A stretch of 64,000 nucleotides of DNA. Source: Bradyrhizobium manausense (GTDB lineage Bacteria; Pseudomonadota; Alphaproteobacteria; Rhizobiales; Xanthobacteraceae). Shown in pieces: positions 62,701 to 64,000 of this stretch. Position numbers and translations under genes: made by a program. Position 1 is the stretch's first letter, and each line of letters begins with the position of its first letter. The notes beneath the pieces were generated by a model. The model searched no databases and had not been told where the DNA came from. It was given only the letters and a program-made list of their open reading frames with translations. The stretch spans positions 269,236 through 333,235 of the forward strand of contig NZ_JAFCLG010000006.1 in assembly GCF_018129685.1 (NCBI RefSeq), read 5' to 3'.

Positions 62701-62762
62701 CGCCCTCTCCCTGCGGGAGGGGCGAACCTCGGCCTGCATCGATTCAACCAAAACTCATCCCG
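62701..62762. repeat. intergenic palindromic repeat, family C copy 2
   Basis: CGCCCTCTCCC, tgc, GGGAGGGGCG, then GATTCAACCAAAACTCATCCC. Same layout as 3621-3690, placed between gabD and the convergent regulator. Confidence 0.6.
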
Positions 62763-62829
62763 CTTTAGGAGCCTCGTCGAAGCCGGTACGATGACGGTTC
62801 GGGTTCGGAGCCTCGTCGCTTTCCGATGT

Positions 62830-63741
62830 TTAGAAAGTCGGTGGGGTGTTTACCCACAGCAGCACGCAAACATTGTGGCCGGGATTTCGCCAGGAGTGTT
62901 TCCACGTGCTCTTGAAATAGATGCTCTCGCCTTGCCGCAGATGATGACTTCGACTGTCTTCGAGCGTGATGTCGAATTCACCGAGCAGCACGTAGACGAA
63001 TTCCTCGCCATCGTGACTGTATGAACCGTGGCTGCCAACCCCCGGTTCGATATACCAGCGCTGGCAGTCCATCATCTCGCGACCACTTCCCAATTGCTCA
63101 ACGCGCAGTCCTTTTCCCAGTGTCGGAAGCACCGAGCCGCCATGTTCTCGAATGACGATCTCGGAGCCTGAATTGGATGACTGACCGGACATCAGGGATG
63201 TCAGCGTTACCCCGTAAAAGGCTGCAAGTGACTTCGCCTCGGGGATATGCACACCGAGGGAGGTGCGTTCGATGGACGCAAGCACAGAGGCACTGATGCC
63301 CGTCTTCTCCGCGACCTCGCGAAGCGTAAGTTTCGCCGCCTGCCGAAGGGCCCGCAACTTCGTACCGACCGCCTCGGCTATCGGCTCGGGATTTGGCTCA
63401 GATGACTGGTCTTCAGCCGATATATTGCCGGCCAGCGTCGCCTTCACCGCCGCAATGCTGAGACCCTGAATGGTTCGCAGACGCTTGATGTTGGTTGCCT
63501 GCTTGACGTGATCTTCGGTGAACAGTCGGTAGCCGGTCGGAGAGATGTCCGGTTGCAACAAACCTCGGTCACCCCAAAGCCTGAGAGTTGAGATCGGCAC
63601 ACCGGTCAGGCGGCTCACATCCGAGATTTTCAGTTCGCGCTTTCTCTGATGCTTCACGACGGTTCCTCGCTGCGGGTACGCATTCCAATCGACTTCGGCC
63701 TCGATACTTTCTCTCCGGATGTCCGCAGTGGCGGCGTTCAT
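62830..63741 (-). CDS. MerR-XRE-cupin three-domain regulator
   Basis: 303 residues. N-terminal MerR helix-turn-helix (about 38-105): LKISDVSRLTGVPISTLRLWGDRGLLQPDISPTGYRLFTEDHVKQATNIKRLRTI. Then an XRE helix-turn-helix (about 125-185): KLRALRQAAKLTLREVAEKTGISASVLASIERTSLGV. Then a cupin (about 190-300): WYIEPGVGSHGSYSHDGEEFVYVLLGEFDIT and GESIYFKSTWKHSWRNPG. XRE-cupin regulators of amine and amino-acid catabolism are known; the added MerR head is unusual. Convergent with gabD, it may sense a pathway metabolite; this is inferred. Confidence 0.8.
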   Translation of the reverse strand: MNAATADIRRESIEAEVDWNAYPQRGTVVKHQRKRELKISDVSRLTGVPISTLRLWGDRGLLQPDISPTGYRLFTEDHVKQATNIKRLRTIQGLSIAAVKATLAGNISAEDQSSEPNPEPIAEAVGTKLRALRQAAKLTLREVAEKTGISASVLASIERTSLGVHIPEAKSLAAFYGVTLTSLMSGQSSNSGSEIVIREHGGSVLPTLGKGLRVEQLGSGREMMDCQRWYIEPGVGSHGSYSHDGEEFVYVLLGEFDITLEDSRSHHLRQGESIYFKSTWKHSWRNPGHNVCVLLWVNTPPTF

Positions 63742-64000
63742 CCGAATCGGACCACCCGAGCGTAAATCACAGAGGCGGAAAGGTCTTCAATGACGACAGC
63801 CGTGCCCGGACCAGCCGAAACTCCGAAAGCAAATGCACGTCTTTCGGCAATGGTTTGACCGAGGTCTTTTCGGTTCGCGCACTGAAAATACCAAGTGGCT
63901 TCCAAGGCGGCGTCAACCGAAGACCCCGTGGGTCGGTCAAAATCCCCCGGGTATGGTCACTTGAAACTCCCCCACTCGATAATCGCGGTCAGCGCCGCTG
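63742..64000. other. right edge of the window, no gene supported
   Basis: Only a 22-codon frame (63791 region) is seen. The terminal 60 bases contain CCCCCGGGTATGGTCACTTG, a style of sequence met near some insertion-sequence ends, but no transposase follows within the window. Confidence 0.3.

Noticed and set aside
1..64000. CRISPR arrays, rRNA genes, prophage structural genes
   Set aside because: No regularly spaced direct repeats, rRNA signatures or capsid/tail-like proteins were seen.
63900..64000. Sequence resembling an insertion-sequence end at the window edge
   Set aside because: Resemblance is from memory only and no transposase or partner repeat is inside the window.

Overview
The window looks like a chromosomal segment of an alphaproteobacterium of the Bradyrhizobium type. 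Evidence: GC-rich coding sequence, an ATP12/FliK/FlhB-tail gene order, DUF4260, NIPSNAP and fused indolepyruvate:ferredoxin oxidoreductase genes, GCGPGW-type small secreted proteins, and many short palindromic intergenic repeats. The assignment rests on recognised protein families, not on a database search.

Region 1 (1-34.6 kb) is ordinary chromosome. It carries an RluA-family pseudouridine synthase tail, an F1-ATPase assembly chaperone, flagellar hook-length-control and FlhB-tail genes, a propionyl-CoA carboxylase beta subunit, a GST, alpha/beta hydrolases, an ArsR regulator divergent from a NIPSNAP/PEP-mutase-like pair, a TRIC-type channel, a three-haem cytochrome c and a 1163-residue fused IOR. 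A CoA-metabolism block follows (thiolase, OB-fold partner, MaoC hydratase, SDR, DHDPS-like aldolase), then a NUDIX hydrolase, a DMT exporter, a PAS histidine kinase and small secreted proteins. At least six kinds of short intergenic repeat lie between these genes.

Region 2 (34.5 to at least 55.5 kb) is a foreign element at a tRNA-Arg(UCG) gene. A large serine recombinase abuts the tRNA, and its last 21 codons are the antisense strand of the tRNA. The element carries ardC, a MobF relaxase-helicase, a ParA-like ATPase, a small membrane protein, a VirD4/TraD-type coupling protein, two metallophosphoesterases and several unknown genes. No mating-pore (T4SS) genes are visible, so it is most simply an integrative mobilizable element (IME). 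A recombinase-in-trio (RIT) element of about 3.7 kb, with three overlapping tyrosine recombinases and 86-bp inverted ends differing at one base, has split ardC inside its HELIH zinc-protease motif. A short motif, CACTTTGGATGCCAAAA and variants, sits upstream of four IME transcription units and looks like a shared operator or promoter element.

Region 3 (55.8-58.5 kb) holds two different IS110-type transposase genes. Region 4 (58.6-63.7 kb) is a GABA or related amine catabolic module: a LysR regulator divergent from gabT and gabD, with a convergent MerR-XRE-cupin three-part regulator. Whether the IME ends before or after this module cannot be told, because no matching right attachment site is visible.
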